NCBI RefSeq assembly: GCF_900100655.1
Contig: NZ_FNCE01000003.1
Coordinates: 230,548-294,547, forward strand
Direction: 5' to 3'
Length of the DNA stretch: 64,000 nucleotides
From: Limimonas halophila
Lineage (GTDB): Bacteria > Pseudomonadota > Alphaproteobacteria > Kiloniellales > Rhodovibrionaceae
This document shows, in pieces, positions 42,525 through 50,219 of the stretch; within the stretch, counting starts at the first letter, position 1, and every line of letters begins with the position of its first letter. A model generated the notes under the pieces. The model saw only the letters and a list, made by a program, of their open reading frames with translations, did not search any database and was not told where the DNA came from. Made by a program: the position numbers and the translations under genes.

Positions 42525-43280
42525 CTATCCGCCGATGCCGTAGGAGCGCACGAGGCTGCCCGCGACGAGGTACCAGCCGTCCACGAGCACGAAAAAGATC
42601 AGCTTGAACGGCAGGGAGATGATGACGGGCGGCAGCATCAGCATGCCCATCGACATGAGGACGGAGGCGACCACCATGTCGATGATGAGGAAAGGCAGGT
42701 AGAGCAGGAAGCCGATCTCGAAGGCGCGGCGCAGCTCACTGATCATGAACGCGGGGACGAGAGCGCGCAGCGGCGTGTCCTCGGCGTTCTCGACGTTCTC
42801 CACATTCGCCATGTCGAGGAAGAGGGTCAGGTCCTGCTCGCGCACGTGGTCCAGCATGAAGGAGCGGACCGGCCCCGATGCCTCCTCCAGCGCCGTCGTC
42901 GTGGTCATCCGGTCGTTGATGAGCGGCTGCAGCGCCTGATCGTACACGGCCTGCATCGTCGGCATCATGATGTAGGCCGTTAGGAAGAGCGCCAGGCTGA
43001 TGAGCACCGAGTTCGGCGGCGTCTGCTGGATGCCCAGCGCGTTGCGCAGGAACGATAGGACCACGACGATGCGCGTGAACGACGTCACCATCACCAGAAT
43101 CGACGGCGCCAGCGACAGGATGGTGACGAGCACGACGATCTGGATCAGACGCTGGGTGGTCTCGCCGTCCGCACCCTGACCCAGATCGAGGCTCAGTTCC
43201 TGTGCCGCCGCCGGTCCGGCCAGGGCCGTCAGCCCCGCGAGCGCGAACCCCGCGAGCAGGATCGCCCAGCGCAGCTTCAT
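42525..43280 (-). CDS. fliP: Flagellar export gate protein FliP
   Basis: A 251-residue core component of the type III export gate. A cleavable signal peptide (ALAGLTALAGPAAA) precedes the mature start QELSLDLG, then conserved membrane segments: FTRIVVVLSFLRNALGIQQTPPN and FLLYLPFLIIDMVVASVLMSMGM. It is the last gene of the unit, overlapping fliO by 4 bp. It converges on the TPR gene across 123 bp with no visible terminator. Confidence 0.97.
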   Translation of the reverse strand: MKLRWAILLAGFALAGLTALAGPAAAQELSLDLGQGADGETTQRLIQIVVLVTILSLAPSILVMVTSFTRIVVVLSFLRNALGIQQTPPNSVLISLALFLTAYIMMPTMQAVYDQALQPLINDRMTTTTALEEASGPVRSFMLDHVREQDLTLFLDMANVENVENAEDTPLRALVPAFMISELRRAFEIGFLLYLPFLIIDMVVASVLMSMGMLMLPPVIISLPFKLIFFVLVDGWYLVAGSLVRSYGIGG

Positions 43281-43588
43281 TCGCCGGCGTCCTCGTTCAT
43301 GGCTTCCTGAAAACTGCTCGCGGCCGGCCCGATTCCCCGTTCCACCACGCGGGTGTCCTGGGAGCCGAGGAGCACGAGGTGTTCGACGTCGTCGCGCCGC
43401 AGGAGCACGGCCTTGGTGCGGCTGTCAATGGGAAGGACTTCGCTGACCGTCAAGCGCCGCTTGCGGCCCAGGCGGGTGGGCTTGGCCCCGCCCACGCCGA
43501 ACCACTGCGCCAGCTTTCCGGCGAGCAGGATCAGCCCGATGACCAGCACCAGCGCCAGGACGAACCACGTGTAATCCACGTAGTTCAT
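43277..43588 (-). CDS. fliO: Flagellar biosynthesis protein FliO
   Basis: A 103-residue protein with one N-terminal membrane span (YTWFVLALVLVIGLILLAGKLAQWF) and a cytoplasmic beta domain containing RRLTVSEVLPIDSRTKAVLLRRD, the FliO signature. It assists assembly of the FliP/FliR export complex. Both ends overlap neighbours by 4 bp (ATGA), so four genes are translated in a coupled chain. Confidence 0.9.
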   Translation of the reverse strand: MNYVDYTWFVLALVLVIGLILLAGKLAQWFGVGGAKPTRLGRKRRLTVSEVLPIDSRTKAVLLRRDDVEHLVLLGSQDTRVVERGIGPAASSFQEAMNEDAGE

Positions 43589-43911
43589 GGCTCGCCCCGC
43601 TCGGTTGCTGCGCCGCGCGCGTAGGCACGGGCGGCTTCGGTGTGATGGCCGTCGCGCGTTCCCGCCTGTCCGTGCAGGGCGCCGGCGAGCCGGTCGAGCC
43701 CCGCCAGCAGCGCCTCGGCCCGCGGGCGCAGCACGTCGCGCTGCTCGGCGGGCAGCGCGGCCACGGCGGAACAGGCGCGCTCCGTCAGCGCGTCGAGGCC
43801 CGCGAGATCCACGGCCTCCGCCGCCGCGAGCCGGGCCTCGGCGTCCGCGATGCGGTCCGCCAGGGCGCTCAGGTGCGCCTCGGCATCCGTGGTCGGGGCG
43901 TCGTCGCTCAT
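43585..43911 (-). CDS. Small helical protein of the fliO-fliP operon, unknown
   Basis: A 108-residue Ala-rich, mostly helical protein (AHLSALADRIADAEARLAAA, later RAEALLAGLDRLAGALHGQ). No membrane segment or cysteine cluster apart from a single Cys. ATG 43911 overlaps the stop of the preceding gene, and its own stop overlaps fliO, so it is clearly part of the flagellar operon. Composition and size resemble FlgN/FliT-type chaperones, but no motif confirms this. Confidence 0.7.
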   Translation of the reverse strand: MSDDAPTTDAEAHLSALADRIADAEARLAAAEAVDLAGLDALTERACSAVAALPAEQRDVLRPRAEALLAGLDRLAGALHGQAGTRDGHHTEAARAYARGAATERGEP

Positions 43912-44174
43912 GGCGTCTCGCCTTTGCCGTCGTCGGACGGCGGCTTGGCCGCCGGGGCTTTTTCGCCGGCGGCGTCGGCCGCGCACAGCCGGTCGATCAT
44001 GCAGGCGATCGTGACGAGGGCGACGGGCGGCGGCATGCCTTGTCCGCGCAACGACGGCACGTTCAGCCGCGCCGGATCGCCGCGCGCCCCGGCCGCGCGC
44101 AGGGCGTCCATCTGCCGGGCGACCGCCCGGGCCGGCGGCGTTTTGCTGCTGCCGCTGGCTTCGCTCACACCCAT
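43908..44174 (-). CDS. Small protein, first gene of the fliO-fliP operon, unknown
   Basis: An 88-residue protein (MGVSEASGSSKTPPARAVAR...) with a basic N-terminal part, a short hydrophobic patch (PPPVALVTIACMIDRLCAA) and an acidic, Lys-rich tail. ATG 44174 is the probable start (weak GGGG ribosome site); GTG 44168 is the alternative. It heads a four-gene coupled operon ending in fliO and fliP and has a CtrA-like box 48 bp upstream, which ties it to flagellar control. No family recognised. Confidence 0.65.
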   Translation of the reverse strand: MGVSEASGSSKTPPARAVARQMDALRAAGARGDPARLNVPSLRGQGMPPPVALVTIACMIDRLCAADAAGEKAPAAKPPSDDGKGETP

Positions 44175-44221
44175 GCCCCGGATCGCGTGCGTGTCTGCGC
44201 GGGCAGGGTGGTGAATCAGGC

Positions 44222-44236
44222 TTAAGAAACAGTTAG
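44222..44236 (-). promoter_or_regulatory. CtrA-like box upstream of the fliO-fliP operon
   Basis: Read on the minus strand: CTAA-CTGTTTC-TTAA. The second half-site and spacing match the other boxes; the first half and the CG are changed. It is 48 bp before the first start codon, the same distance as the box at 63752 from its gene. Confidence 0.45.
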
Positions 44237-44280
44237 GGGAGTTGCCCTGGGGCGGTCCGGGACGGCCAACGGGCGCTGGC

Positions 44281-44823
44281 TTACGCCCCGGCGCGCCCGG
44301 CCAGTGGGCCGAGCCGGCGATCGCGGTCGGACAAGTGGGCCACCGGCAATGGCCAGGGGATGGCGAGCGTTGGGTCGTCGTACCGGATGCCGGCTTCGGC
44401 GTCGGGTGCGTGCGGGGCCGACATCCAGTAGTTGACCTCGGTGTCGTCAGCCAGGGTCTGGAACCCGTGGGCGCAGCCCGCCGGAACGTACAGCAGGGTG
44501 TGTACGCCGGCACGCAGGGTTTCCGCGTGCCATTGGCCGTAGGCGGGTGAGTCCGGCCGGACGTCGACGATCACGTCGAAGATCGCGCCGCGCACGCAGC
44601 GCACCAGCTTGGTCTCCTGCGCGGGCGGCTTCTGGTAGTGCAGCCCGCGTATGATCCCCCGCGTCTCCGTCACGGACAGGCTGCACTGGGTGAGTTGCCC
44701 GGACAGGCCGTGTTCCGCGAAGGTCCGGGCGCACCAGATGCGGGCGAACACCCCGCGCTCGTCCCGCTTCGGGTCCAGCTCGATGCGGTAAGCGCCTGGG
44801 ATCGCGGTTTCGTGGAGCTTCAT
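44281..44823 (-). CDS. rfbC: dTDP-4-dehydrorhamnose 3,5-epimerase family protein
   Basis: A 180-residue cupin enzyme of the RmlC/RfbC family, acting on nucleotide-activated 4-keto sugars in the cytoplasm. Signatures are DERGVFARIWCARTFAEHG, the catalytic His in GIIRGLHYQ, FDVIVDVRPDSPAYGQW, and VPAGCAHGFQTL. Length is typical. It starts at ATG 44823, overlapping the stop of the DUF4910 gene (ATGA). rfbA, rfbB and rfbD are not nearby, so the exact sugar (rhamnose or a related deoxysugar) is open. Confidence 0.88.
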   Translation of the reverse strand: MKLHETAIPGAYRIELDPKRDERGVFARIWCARTFAEHGLSGQLTQCSLSVTETRGIIRGLHYQKPPAQETKLVRCVRGAIFDVIVDVRPDSPAYGQWHAETLRAGVHTLLYVPAGCAHGFQTLADDTEVNYWMSAPHAPDAEAGIRYDDPTLAIPWPLPVAHLSDRDRRLGPLAGRAGA

Positions 44824-46166
44824 GGGGGCATCCCCCGGTCGGGGGCTGCGCCATCTGGCGGTGCGCCCACCGCTTCGCGCAGAAGCCCGACCTCGACCAG
44901 CCGGGACGCCGCCTGTTCGACAAGGCTGTACGCGAGGCCTGCCCGCTCGGCGATGTGAAGCAGGTTGTGCGCGCCATCCGCCAGATTCAGCACCCACAGA
45001 TGCGGCAACTCCGCCGTCCGCCCGGCGCTGTGACCGGCAACGCTGCGGTAGAGGCCGCGTCGACCCAACTCGGGTTCGCCTTTGGGGCAGGTGTTCAGGT
45101 ACGTGCGGTTCGTCTCGACCAGGTTCACGACCTCCATGATGAAGTCGTAGCTGTCCTCGAGCGCCTCGGGCGTCAGCAGGTTCAGGTCGTCGGCGGAGGT
45201 ATGGTACTCGGGATAGCCCTCGTGCGGCGTCCGCGTCAGCAAACCCACCGGCAACTGGAAGCCCGGTGAATTGTACTGCCGCTCATCGTAGCCGTACGGG
45301 CTGAACGGTCGTACGGTGCCGGGCCGGTCGCCGTAGCCGAACAGGTGCCGCATGGCCCGGTCGATGTCCGTGCCGCCGTTGCGCGTCACCTTGTAGGTGA
45401 GCCCGCCCGGATCGCCGAGATTGCTCAGCACCAGCCCGTGGTCGATGCGCGCGGTCCGGTGTTCGTTGCGCGCCAGCCAGGTGATCGCGCCGATCGTGCT
45501 CGGGACGAAGACGAAGCGGTAGGTGTAGCGCAGGTCACGGTTCATCAGCGTGCGCGCGAGCTCGGCGGCGACGGCGATGCCGGAGAGGTTGTCGTTCGCC
45601 AAGGCCGGGTGACAGACGTGGCAGGAGAACAGGACTTCGCGCTCGCTCGCCCCGGGAATGCAGCACTCCCCGTAGGTCAGGGACCCGTCCGTGAACGCCG
45701 AATCGATCCGCACCTCGTACATGCCCTCCGGCATGGCTTCGAAGTCGCGGTGGCGCATGCAGAACCCCCATCCCGCCTGGTAATGCGCGTAGCGGTAGGG
45801 GATGACGTCGGGCTGATCCGGCCGCGTGTGGATGTTCGGGCGCAGGTCGTTCAGGGACATGCGCGCGTGGACGGGCACGCTGGAGTTGACGACGTGCAGC
45901 GGGCTTTCGCGGTAATCGACGATGCGCCGCCCGTCTGTGTCCTTGATGTAGGCGTCACGGATCGCCCATTCGCGGGGAACGGTCCAGTCGAAGACCCGGG
46001 TTCCGCTCGGCACCTCGTGGATGGTGAGCGGCACGATCTCGCGCAAATCGCGCAGGGTCTGGCGCACGCCCTCGCCGGTGATGCTGCGGTGATAGGGAAC
46101 CAACGCCGCGATGCGGTCGTGAAGTTGCTGCCCGCGCGAGGGCTGGGCGGCCGATTGCGAAAGCAT
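44820..46166 (-). CDS. DUF4910 (M28 aminopeptidase-like) protein of a sugar cassette
   Basis: A 448-residue protein of the DUF4910 type, common in surface-polysaccharide and flagellin-modification loci. The N-terminal part has LVPYHRSITGEGVRQTL; the zinc-peptidase-like core has FSCHVCHPALANDNLSG, VFVPSTIGAITWL and a GGTDIDR segment; a C-terminal winged-helix-like tail follows. His and Asp of CHVCHPALANDN are likely metal ligands. ATG 46166 overlaps the end of the glycosyltransferase gene. It may deacylate or hydrolyse a sugar-amide, but the activity is not established. Confidence 0.82.
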   Translation of the reverse strand: MLSQSAAQPSRGQQLHDRIAALVPYHRSITGEGVRQTLRDLREIVPLTIHEVPSGTRVFDWTVPREWAIRDAYIKDTDGRRIVDYRESPLHVVNSSVPVHARMSLNDLRPNIHTRPDQPDVIPYRYAHYQAGWGFCMRHRDFEAMPEGMYEVRIDSAFTDGSLTYGECCIPGASEREVLFSCHVCHPALANDNLSGIAVAAELARTLMNRDLRYTYRFVFVPSTIGAITWLARNEHRTARIDHGLVLSNLGDPGGLTYKVTRNGGTDIDRAMRHLFGYGDRPGTVRPFSPYGYDERQYNSPGFQLPVGLLTRTPHEGYPEYHTSADDLNLLTPEALEDSYDFIMEVVNLVETNRTYLNTCPKGEPELGRRGLYRSVAGHSAGRTAELPHLWVLNLADGAHNLLHIAERAGLAYSLVEQAASRLVEVGLLREAVGAPPDGAAPDRGMPP

Positions 46167-46168
46167 GG

Positions 46169-47377
46169 TCACCCCCCGAAGTCCTGGCCCATCCACTCTT
46201 CGCGGGCTGCCGGCGTTGCCGTCGCCGTGGTTTCGCCGTTCACCGCCGCCCCCCGGTTCGCCACCTCGCTCAACGTCCGCGCGCGCTCGCGCATCGCGGG
46301 TGTTGGCGGCAGGCCCGCGGTTTCGAGAATGGTTTGCCAACGATGCATCCAGTCGTGACGGCGGGCGGTTCCGGCGAGATTGTCCTGGCGAATGCGGCGC
46401 AAACGCGCCGGCTGCGCGTTCAGCTCCGCCAGCACCTCGGCGATCCCGGGACAATCGAAGGGGATTTCGATCACCGCATCCGGCCAGTCGAAAAGCTGGT
46501 CGAAGATGGCCGTTTTCGGTGGCTGGCCAAGCAGCACCGCGCCGCCCGCCATGCCTTCGAAGAAGCGCTGGCCGATTTCGGGCTGGGCGTCGGTTTCGTG
46601 TGTTTGGTCGATCTTGGCGACATTGGCGATGAAGTACTGGCTGTGCTTGACGAGGTTGGCCAGCAGCAGGCGGTGATCCCGCGGATTGCGCGCGTACATT
46701 GGGCCGCGCACGCTGTCGAAATGGTAGAACAGCCCATTATCGATCGTTTGCTTGATCAGGGCGCGATGCGTGATGGGCGATCGCCGGCCGATCGAGCACA
46801 CGTCGATCGCGCGGTTCTGGGCCTGGGCCGTGGGCATGAACCGCAGCACGTCGACGGCCGGCGGCAGATAGAGCACCTCGCGGCCGATGGCCTCCGCGAG
46901 CGGTTCGATGCTGTGGTAGCAGCAGCAGAAGACCAGATCGAAGGCCTTGAGTTGACTGAGCTTGTGTCGGAACCGCGGGATGTCGCGGGCCCACAGTTCC
47001 TCGATGACGCACACCGCCAGGTGAGTCCGCCGCCGCCATCCGCTCAGCAAATCGAAACGCACCAGATCCGGCACGAACTGGAAAAGGAAAAAACCGATAT
47101 CGTAGGAGCGATTGTCCAACCGTGTGGTCGTTCCGCGTGGCATGATGCTGTACAGCGAGGTCCGGTCGGAAATCTTGTTGCGCGCCTTGCGCATGAACGT
47201 GGAATGGCCATCCGACGCCGGCGCGAGCAGATCGGCCGATTCCATCTCACAGACGACGTCCTCGAACTCGAAGTTGCCCGTTCGCGAGAGTTGGTCCGTG
47301 GCGCCGCGCGGTGACGCCACGAAGGTATGACGCGGCCGCCGTGTCGAATGATCGTATTCACGTCCCATCCTGTTCAT
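46169..47377 (-). CDS. Glycosyltransferase (GT1/GT4-like)
   Basis: A 402-residue cytoplasmic protein. Its C-terminal half (about 190-340) has the Glyco_trans_1_2 pattern: DVCSIGRRSPITHRALI, then GQRFFEGMAGGAVLLG, where the Glu would contact the nucleotide sugar. The N-terminal half is divergent (YDIGFFLFQFVPDLVRFDLL). ATG 47377 or ATG 47368 (better-spaced AAGGA) are both possible. First gene of a coupled three-gene cassette with DUF4910 and rfbC; the DNA just upstream is unusually AT-rich. Confidence 0.78.
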   Translation of the reverse strand: MNRMGREYDHSTRRPRHTFVASPRGATDQLSRTGNFEFEDVVCEMESADLLAPASDGHSTFMRKARNKISDRTSLYSIMPRGTTTRLDNRSYDIGFFLFQFVPDLVRFDLLSGWRRRTHLAVCVIEELWARDIPRFRHKLSQLKAFDLVFCCCYHSIEPLAEAIGREVLYLPPAVDVLRFMPTAQAQNRAIDVCSIGRRSPITHRALIKQTIDNGLFYHFDSVRGPMYARNPRDHRLLLANLVKHSQYFIANVAKIDQTHETDAQPEIGQRFFEGMAGGAVLLGQPPKTAIFDQLFDWPDAVIEIPFDCPGIAEVLAELNAQPARLRRIRQDNLAGTARRHDWMHRWQTILETAGLPPTPAMRERARTLSEVANRGAAVNGETTATATPAAREEWMGQDFGG

Positions 47378-47603
47378 CCTTGGCGTCTTGCGGACGAGTC
47401 AAAATTGTTGAATACCAGAATAATGGTTTTCTTAACTCTTCAAAGACGAATAAAGATTTAAAACAGAAGGGGTGGAATTTGATGTTGCCGTGCGGCCAGA
47501 TGACGTATGCGGGCAGCCTGTGTTGCCGCGCTGTCGCGTTGCAGGAGCGAACCTGCGGCACTAGCTTTGCCGGTGGATGAGGCTGTGCTGTGGAAGGTGA
47601 AGC
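47378..47603. other. AT-rich intergenic region upstream of the sugar cassette
   Basis: Bases ~47395-47480 are markedly AT-rich (runs such as aaagatttaaaacag) compared with the rest. It probably holds the divergent promoters of the glycosyltransferase and the 62-codon gene. Short peptide-like frames exist on both strands but have no start signals; a decayed gene remnant is possible. Confidence 0.45.
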
Positions 47604-47792
47604 ATGACGCGTGACGGGAACGCAGGGTTTTCCGTCGATGCCGCCCACGCGGCCGACCGCGAAAAACGGATCAGCTACGCGCCGCGGCCGCCGCACGACG
47701 TGCCGGACTTCGCCGCGTTGCGCACGCGGGCGCTGGCGGCGACGCAACAGGCGCGGACGACCCTGGACGATGTCGAGGCCAGCCATGGCTGA
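47604..47792 (+). CDS. Small hypothetical protein paired with the Doc-like gene
   Basis: A 62-residue frame at ATG 47604 (AAGGTGA upstream). It contains ISYAPRPPHDVPDFAALR followed by a helix (TRALAATQQARTTLDDVEAS). It overlaps the next gene by 8 bp, so the two are translated together, the layout of an antitoxin-toxin pair. It does not resemble Phd. Whether it controls the Doc-like protein is unknown. Confidence 0.55.
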   Translation: MTRDGNAGFSVDAAHAADREKRISYAPRPPHDVPDFAALRTRALAATQQARTTLDDVEASHG

Positions 47793-48174
47793 ACCGCGGT
47801 GGGTGCCGGCCGAGGAGATCGCACGCCTGAACGAGGCGGAGGTCGCGGAGTCCGGCGGGACCGCGCTGGCCGACCTGGAGGCGGTGCGGCGCGCGCTGGG
47901 CGATGTGCAGCGCCGCTGCACCATCGACGGCGAGCGCGACGCCGTGCGGCTGGCGGTGGCGCATCTGACGGCAATCATGACCGTCCGGCCCTTCGCCGCG
48001 CGCAACCGCGCGACGGGACTGGCGGCGCTGGTGATGTTCCTGGAAGCCAACGGGTATCGCTGGACCGGGCCGGACGGCCCCGTGCTCGCGGCCTATGTAA
48101 AAGCGCTCGCGGACGGGCGCTACACCGAAGAGGGGCTGGCGGAGACCATGCGGCCGGACATCTTCCCCGCCTGA
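47785..48174 (+). CDS. Doc/Fic-fold protein with degenerate active site
   Basis: A 129-residue protein with the length and segment order of Doc toxins: WVPAEEIARLNEAEV, then TALADLEAVRRAL, AVRLAVAHLTAIM, and TGLAALVMFLEANGYRW. In true Fic/Doc proteins the catalytic loop is HPFxDGNKR; here it is RPFAARNRA (residues 68-76), so the catalytic His and the phosphate-binding Asp and Gly are lost. It therefore should not transfer AMP or phosphate. It overlaps the 62-codon gene and converges on csrA. A retired toxin or a binding-only regulator are both possible. Confidence 0.7.
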   Translation: MAEPRWVPAEEIARLNEAEVAESGGTALADLEAVRRALGDVQRRCTIDGERDAVRLAVAHLTAIMTVRPFAARNRATGLAALVMFLEANGYRWTGPDGPVLAAYVKALADGRYTEEGLAETMRPDIFPA

Positions 48175-48187
48175 AAGCCGGCGCGCG

Positions 48188-48490
48188 TCACTCCGGCTCT
48201 TCCTCCCGGGCGCGCGTGCGCGCAGCGGCGGCGGAATGCGACGGTTCCGCAGCGGCGTGCATGCGGCCGCCCGCCTGTCGCCCCAGTTCGGCCGCCAGGG
48301 CGTCGGTGCCTTCGGCGGCCGCGCGATTTTCCGCCTGGATGCGGTCGTAGATCTCCCGGCGCAGCACACTGGCGTCCGGCGGGAAGGTGAACCCCAGCTT
48401 GATGGACTTGCCGCGGATGTCGACGACCGTGACCTCGATGTCGTCGTTGATGACGACGGACTCGCCGACCTTGCGCGTCAGATAAAGCAT
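48188..48490 (-). CDS. csrA: Carbon storage regulator CsrA with C-terminal extension
   Basis: A 100-residue RNA-binding protein. The first ~60 residues are standard CsrA (MLYLTRKVGESVVINDDIEV, VLRREIYDRIQAEN), including the Leu4, Arg6 and Arg44-type RNA contacts. A further ~40 residues form an Ala/Glu/Arg-rich tail not found in most CsrA. ATG 48490 is the canonical start. CsrA represses translation by binding GGA motifs near ribosome sites; FliW, encoded at 22504-22998, is its usual antagonist. Divergent from flgB. Confidence 0.92.
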   Translation of the reverse strand: MLYLTRKVGESVVINDDIEVTVVDIRGKSIKLGFTFPPDASVLRREIYDRIQAENRAAAEGTDALAAELGRQAGGRMHAAAEPSHSAAAARTRAREEEPE

Positions 48491-48579
48491 CGCGCACCGT
48501 CCCTTGCCGTGACCGCAGCGCGAGCAGATGGCCGCGGTCCCCGCGGGCGTCGCCCGCACAGGGGGTCAACCTAAGCGCC

Positions 48580-48594
48580 TTTACGGGTTCTTAA
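48580..48594 (+). promoter_or_regulatory. CtrA-like box upstream of flgB
   Basis: TTTA-CGGGTTC-TTAA (followed by C), 64 bp before the flgB ATG and 89 bp from the csrA start. Nearly identical to the box before cheY. Confidence 0.65.
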
Positions 48595-48658
48595 CAAGGC
48601 TGGCGCCAAAATCACGTGGAGTACGACCCCGAGAGTCAACAACGCGGCGGACAGGGCG

Positions 48659-49066
48659 ATGGCGGACTTCAACGTCTTCGATGCGGTTTCGCGCCGCATG
48701 AAATGGCTGGAGCAGCGCCAGGGTGTGCTCGCCGACAACATCGCGAACGCCGACACGCCCGATTACAAGCCGCGCCGGATGGAAGATCCCGAGTTCGTCG
48801 GCGCGCTTCAGCGCGAACTGGAGCCGATGCAGCCCAAGGTGACGAACGCGGGGCACATCAACGCCAGCGTGCCCGACGCGCAGACGCCGGAAGCCGAGGA
48901 GCAGGACGAGACCTACGAGACGGCCCCCAACGGCAACGCGGTCGTCATCGAGGAACAGATGGTGAAGGTCGCCGACACCCAGCAGTCCCACCGCGCCATG
49001 ACGAACATCTACCGGAAGTACATGGACATGTTCCGCATGGCCTGGGGCTCGGGCGGCGGCGGCTGA
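48659..49066 (+). CDS. flgB: Flagellar proximal rod protein FlgB
   Basis: A 135-residue rod subunit. The N-terminal RMKWLEQRQGVLADNIANADTPDYK and the C-terminal helix are diagnostic. Length is typical. First gene of the flgB-flgC-fliE-fliQ-fliR-flhB-cckA unit, preceded by a CtrA-like box. The start follows a weak AGGGCG. Confidence 0.95.
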   Translation: MADFNVFDAVSRRMKWLEQRQGVLADNIANADTPDYKPRRMEDPEFVGALQRELEPMQPKVTNAGHINASVPDAQTPEAEEQDETYETAPNGNAVVIEEQMVKVADTQQSHRAMTNIYRKYMDMFRMAWGSGGGG

Positions 49067-49089
49067 CCGCGGCCCTGGAGGATCGCGTT

Positions 49090-49497
49090 ATGGATCTGTC
49101 GAAGACGCTGCACATCGCCTCCGCGGGCATGAAGGCCCAGGGCGACCGCATGCGCGTGATCTCGGAGAACCTGGCGAACGCCAACTCCCTGGCGCGTTCC
49201 CCCGGCGGCGATCCCTACCAGCGCCAGATCGTCACCTTCGAAAACGTCATGAACGAGGAAGTCGGCGTCCAGCAGGTGAAGGTCGATGATGTCATCAAGG
49301 ACCAGAGCGACTTCGGCAAGACCTACAAGCCCGGCCATCCGGCGGCCAACGAAGAGGGCTACGTGAAGACGCCGAACGTGAAGAGCCTGGTGGAAATGGC
49401 CGACATGCGCGAAACCCAGCGCAGTTATCAGGCCAACCTGAAGGTCATCGAATCCTCGCGCCAGATGATGCAGGGCCTGATCTCGCTGATGCGCTGA
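49090..49497 (+). CDS. flgC: Flagellar proximal rod protein FlgC
   Basis: A 135-residue rod subunit with DLSKTLHIASAGMKAQGDRM and VISENLANANS at the N-terminus and RSYQANLKVIESSRQMMQG at the C-terminus. ATG 49090 follows GGAGG by 8 nt, 23 bp after flgB. Confidence 0.95.
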   Translation: MDLSKTLHIASAGMKAQGDRMRVISENLANANSLARSPGGDPYQRQIVTFENVMNEEVGVQQVKVDDVIKDQSDFGKTYKPGHPAANEEGYVKTPNVKSLVEMADMRETQRSYQANLKVIESSRQMMQGLISLMR

Positions 49498-49540
49498 CGC
49501 GCAGGCGGACCCGGCCGGATCAAACAGTGGAGACGGCCCG

Positions 49541-49885
49541 ATGAACGTCTCGTTCTCGGAAGCGCTCGCCGCCTATCGCCGCGCGGCCCAGCAGGCGCAG
49601 CCCGACAGCACGCAACAGACCCAGCCCGTGAACCAGGCGCCCGGCCCGGCGCCGGTGAATGATGACGGCCAGTCCTTCGGCCAGGTGCTGGAGAGCGCGA
49701 CCGACAACGCCATCCAGACGGTTCAGCGCAGCGAGACGCAGTCGCTCAAGGCCGCGGCCGGGACCGCCGACATGAACGACGTCGTGATGGCGATGTCGAA
49801 GGCAGAGATGACGCTGCAAAGCGTCACCACGGTGCGCGACCGCGCCATCCAGGCCTACCAGCAGATCCTGCAGATGCCGATCTGA
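49541..49885 (+). CDS. fliE: Flagellar hook-basal body adaptor FliE
   Basis: A 114-residue protein that joins the MS ring to the rod. A Gln/Pro-rich N-terminal segment is followed by the conserved helices SLKAAAGTADMNDVVMAMSK and RDRAIQAYQQILQMPI. Length and position after flgC are standard. A leading GTGGAG ribosome-site-like sequence precedes ATG 49541. Confidence 0.95.
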   Translation: MNVSFSEALAAYRRAAQQAQPDSTQQTQPVNQAPGPAPVNDDGQSFGQVLESATDNAIQTVQRSETQSLKAAAGTADMNDVVMAMSKAEMTLQSVTTVRDRAIQAYQQILQMPI

Positions 49886-49921
49886 GTATGGCGGAACCGC
49901 GGCCGGCCATCCAGCACCGCC

Positions 49922-50191
49922 ATGAATGAAACCGAGATCATCGCCATCGGGCGCGACGCCGTTTACGTGATGCTGATGGTCGCCGGCCCGATCATGCTGA
50001 TCGCCCTTTTCGTGGGGCTGGCGGTGGCGCTCATTCAGGCGCTGACTCAGATCCAGGAAATGACCCTGGCGTTCGTGCCCAAGATCATCGCCATCATGAT
50101 CGCGATCATGGCGCTGGCGCCGTACATGGTGAACCAGCTGCAGTCCTTCGCGGACCAGGTCAACGAGCGCATCGTGACCATCGAATCCTGA
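49922..50191 (+). CDS. fliQ: Flagellar export gate protein FliQ
   Basis: An 89-residue protein with two membrane segments (AVYVMLMVAGPIMLIALFVG and LAFVPKIIAIMIAIMALAPY) joined by the conserved ALTQIQEMT turn. It is a component of the FliP/Q/R export core, between fliE and fliR as is common in the class. Confidence 0.95.
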   Translation: MNETEIIAIGRDAVYVMLMVAGPIMLIALFVGLAVALIQALTQIQEMTLAFVPKIIAIMIAIMALAPYMVNQLQSFADQVNERIVTIES

Positions 50192-50219
50192 CGCCGCAGC
50201 CGGGCCGGGTGAGCGCCGC

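Noticed and set aside
47311..47580. Protein-like AT-rich frames on both strands upstream of the glycosyltransferase
   Set aside because: Aromatic and Lys-rich residues come from local AT-richness; no start signals. A gene remnant cannot be excluded but is not supported.
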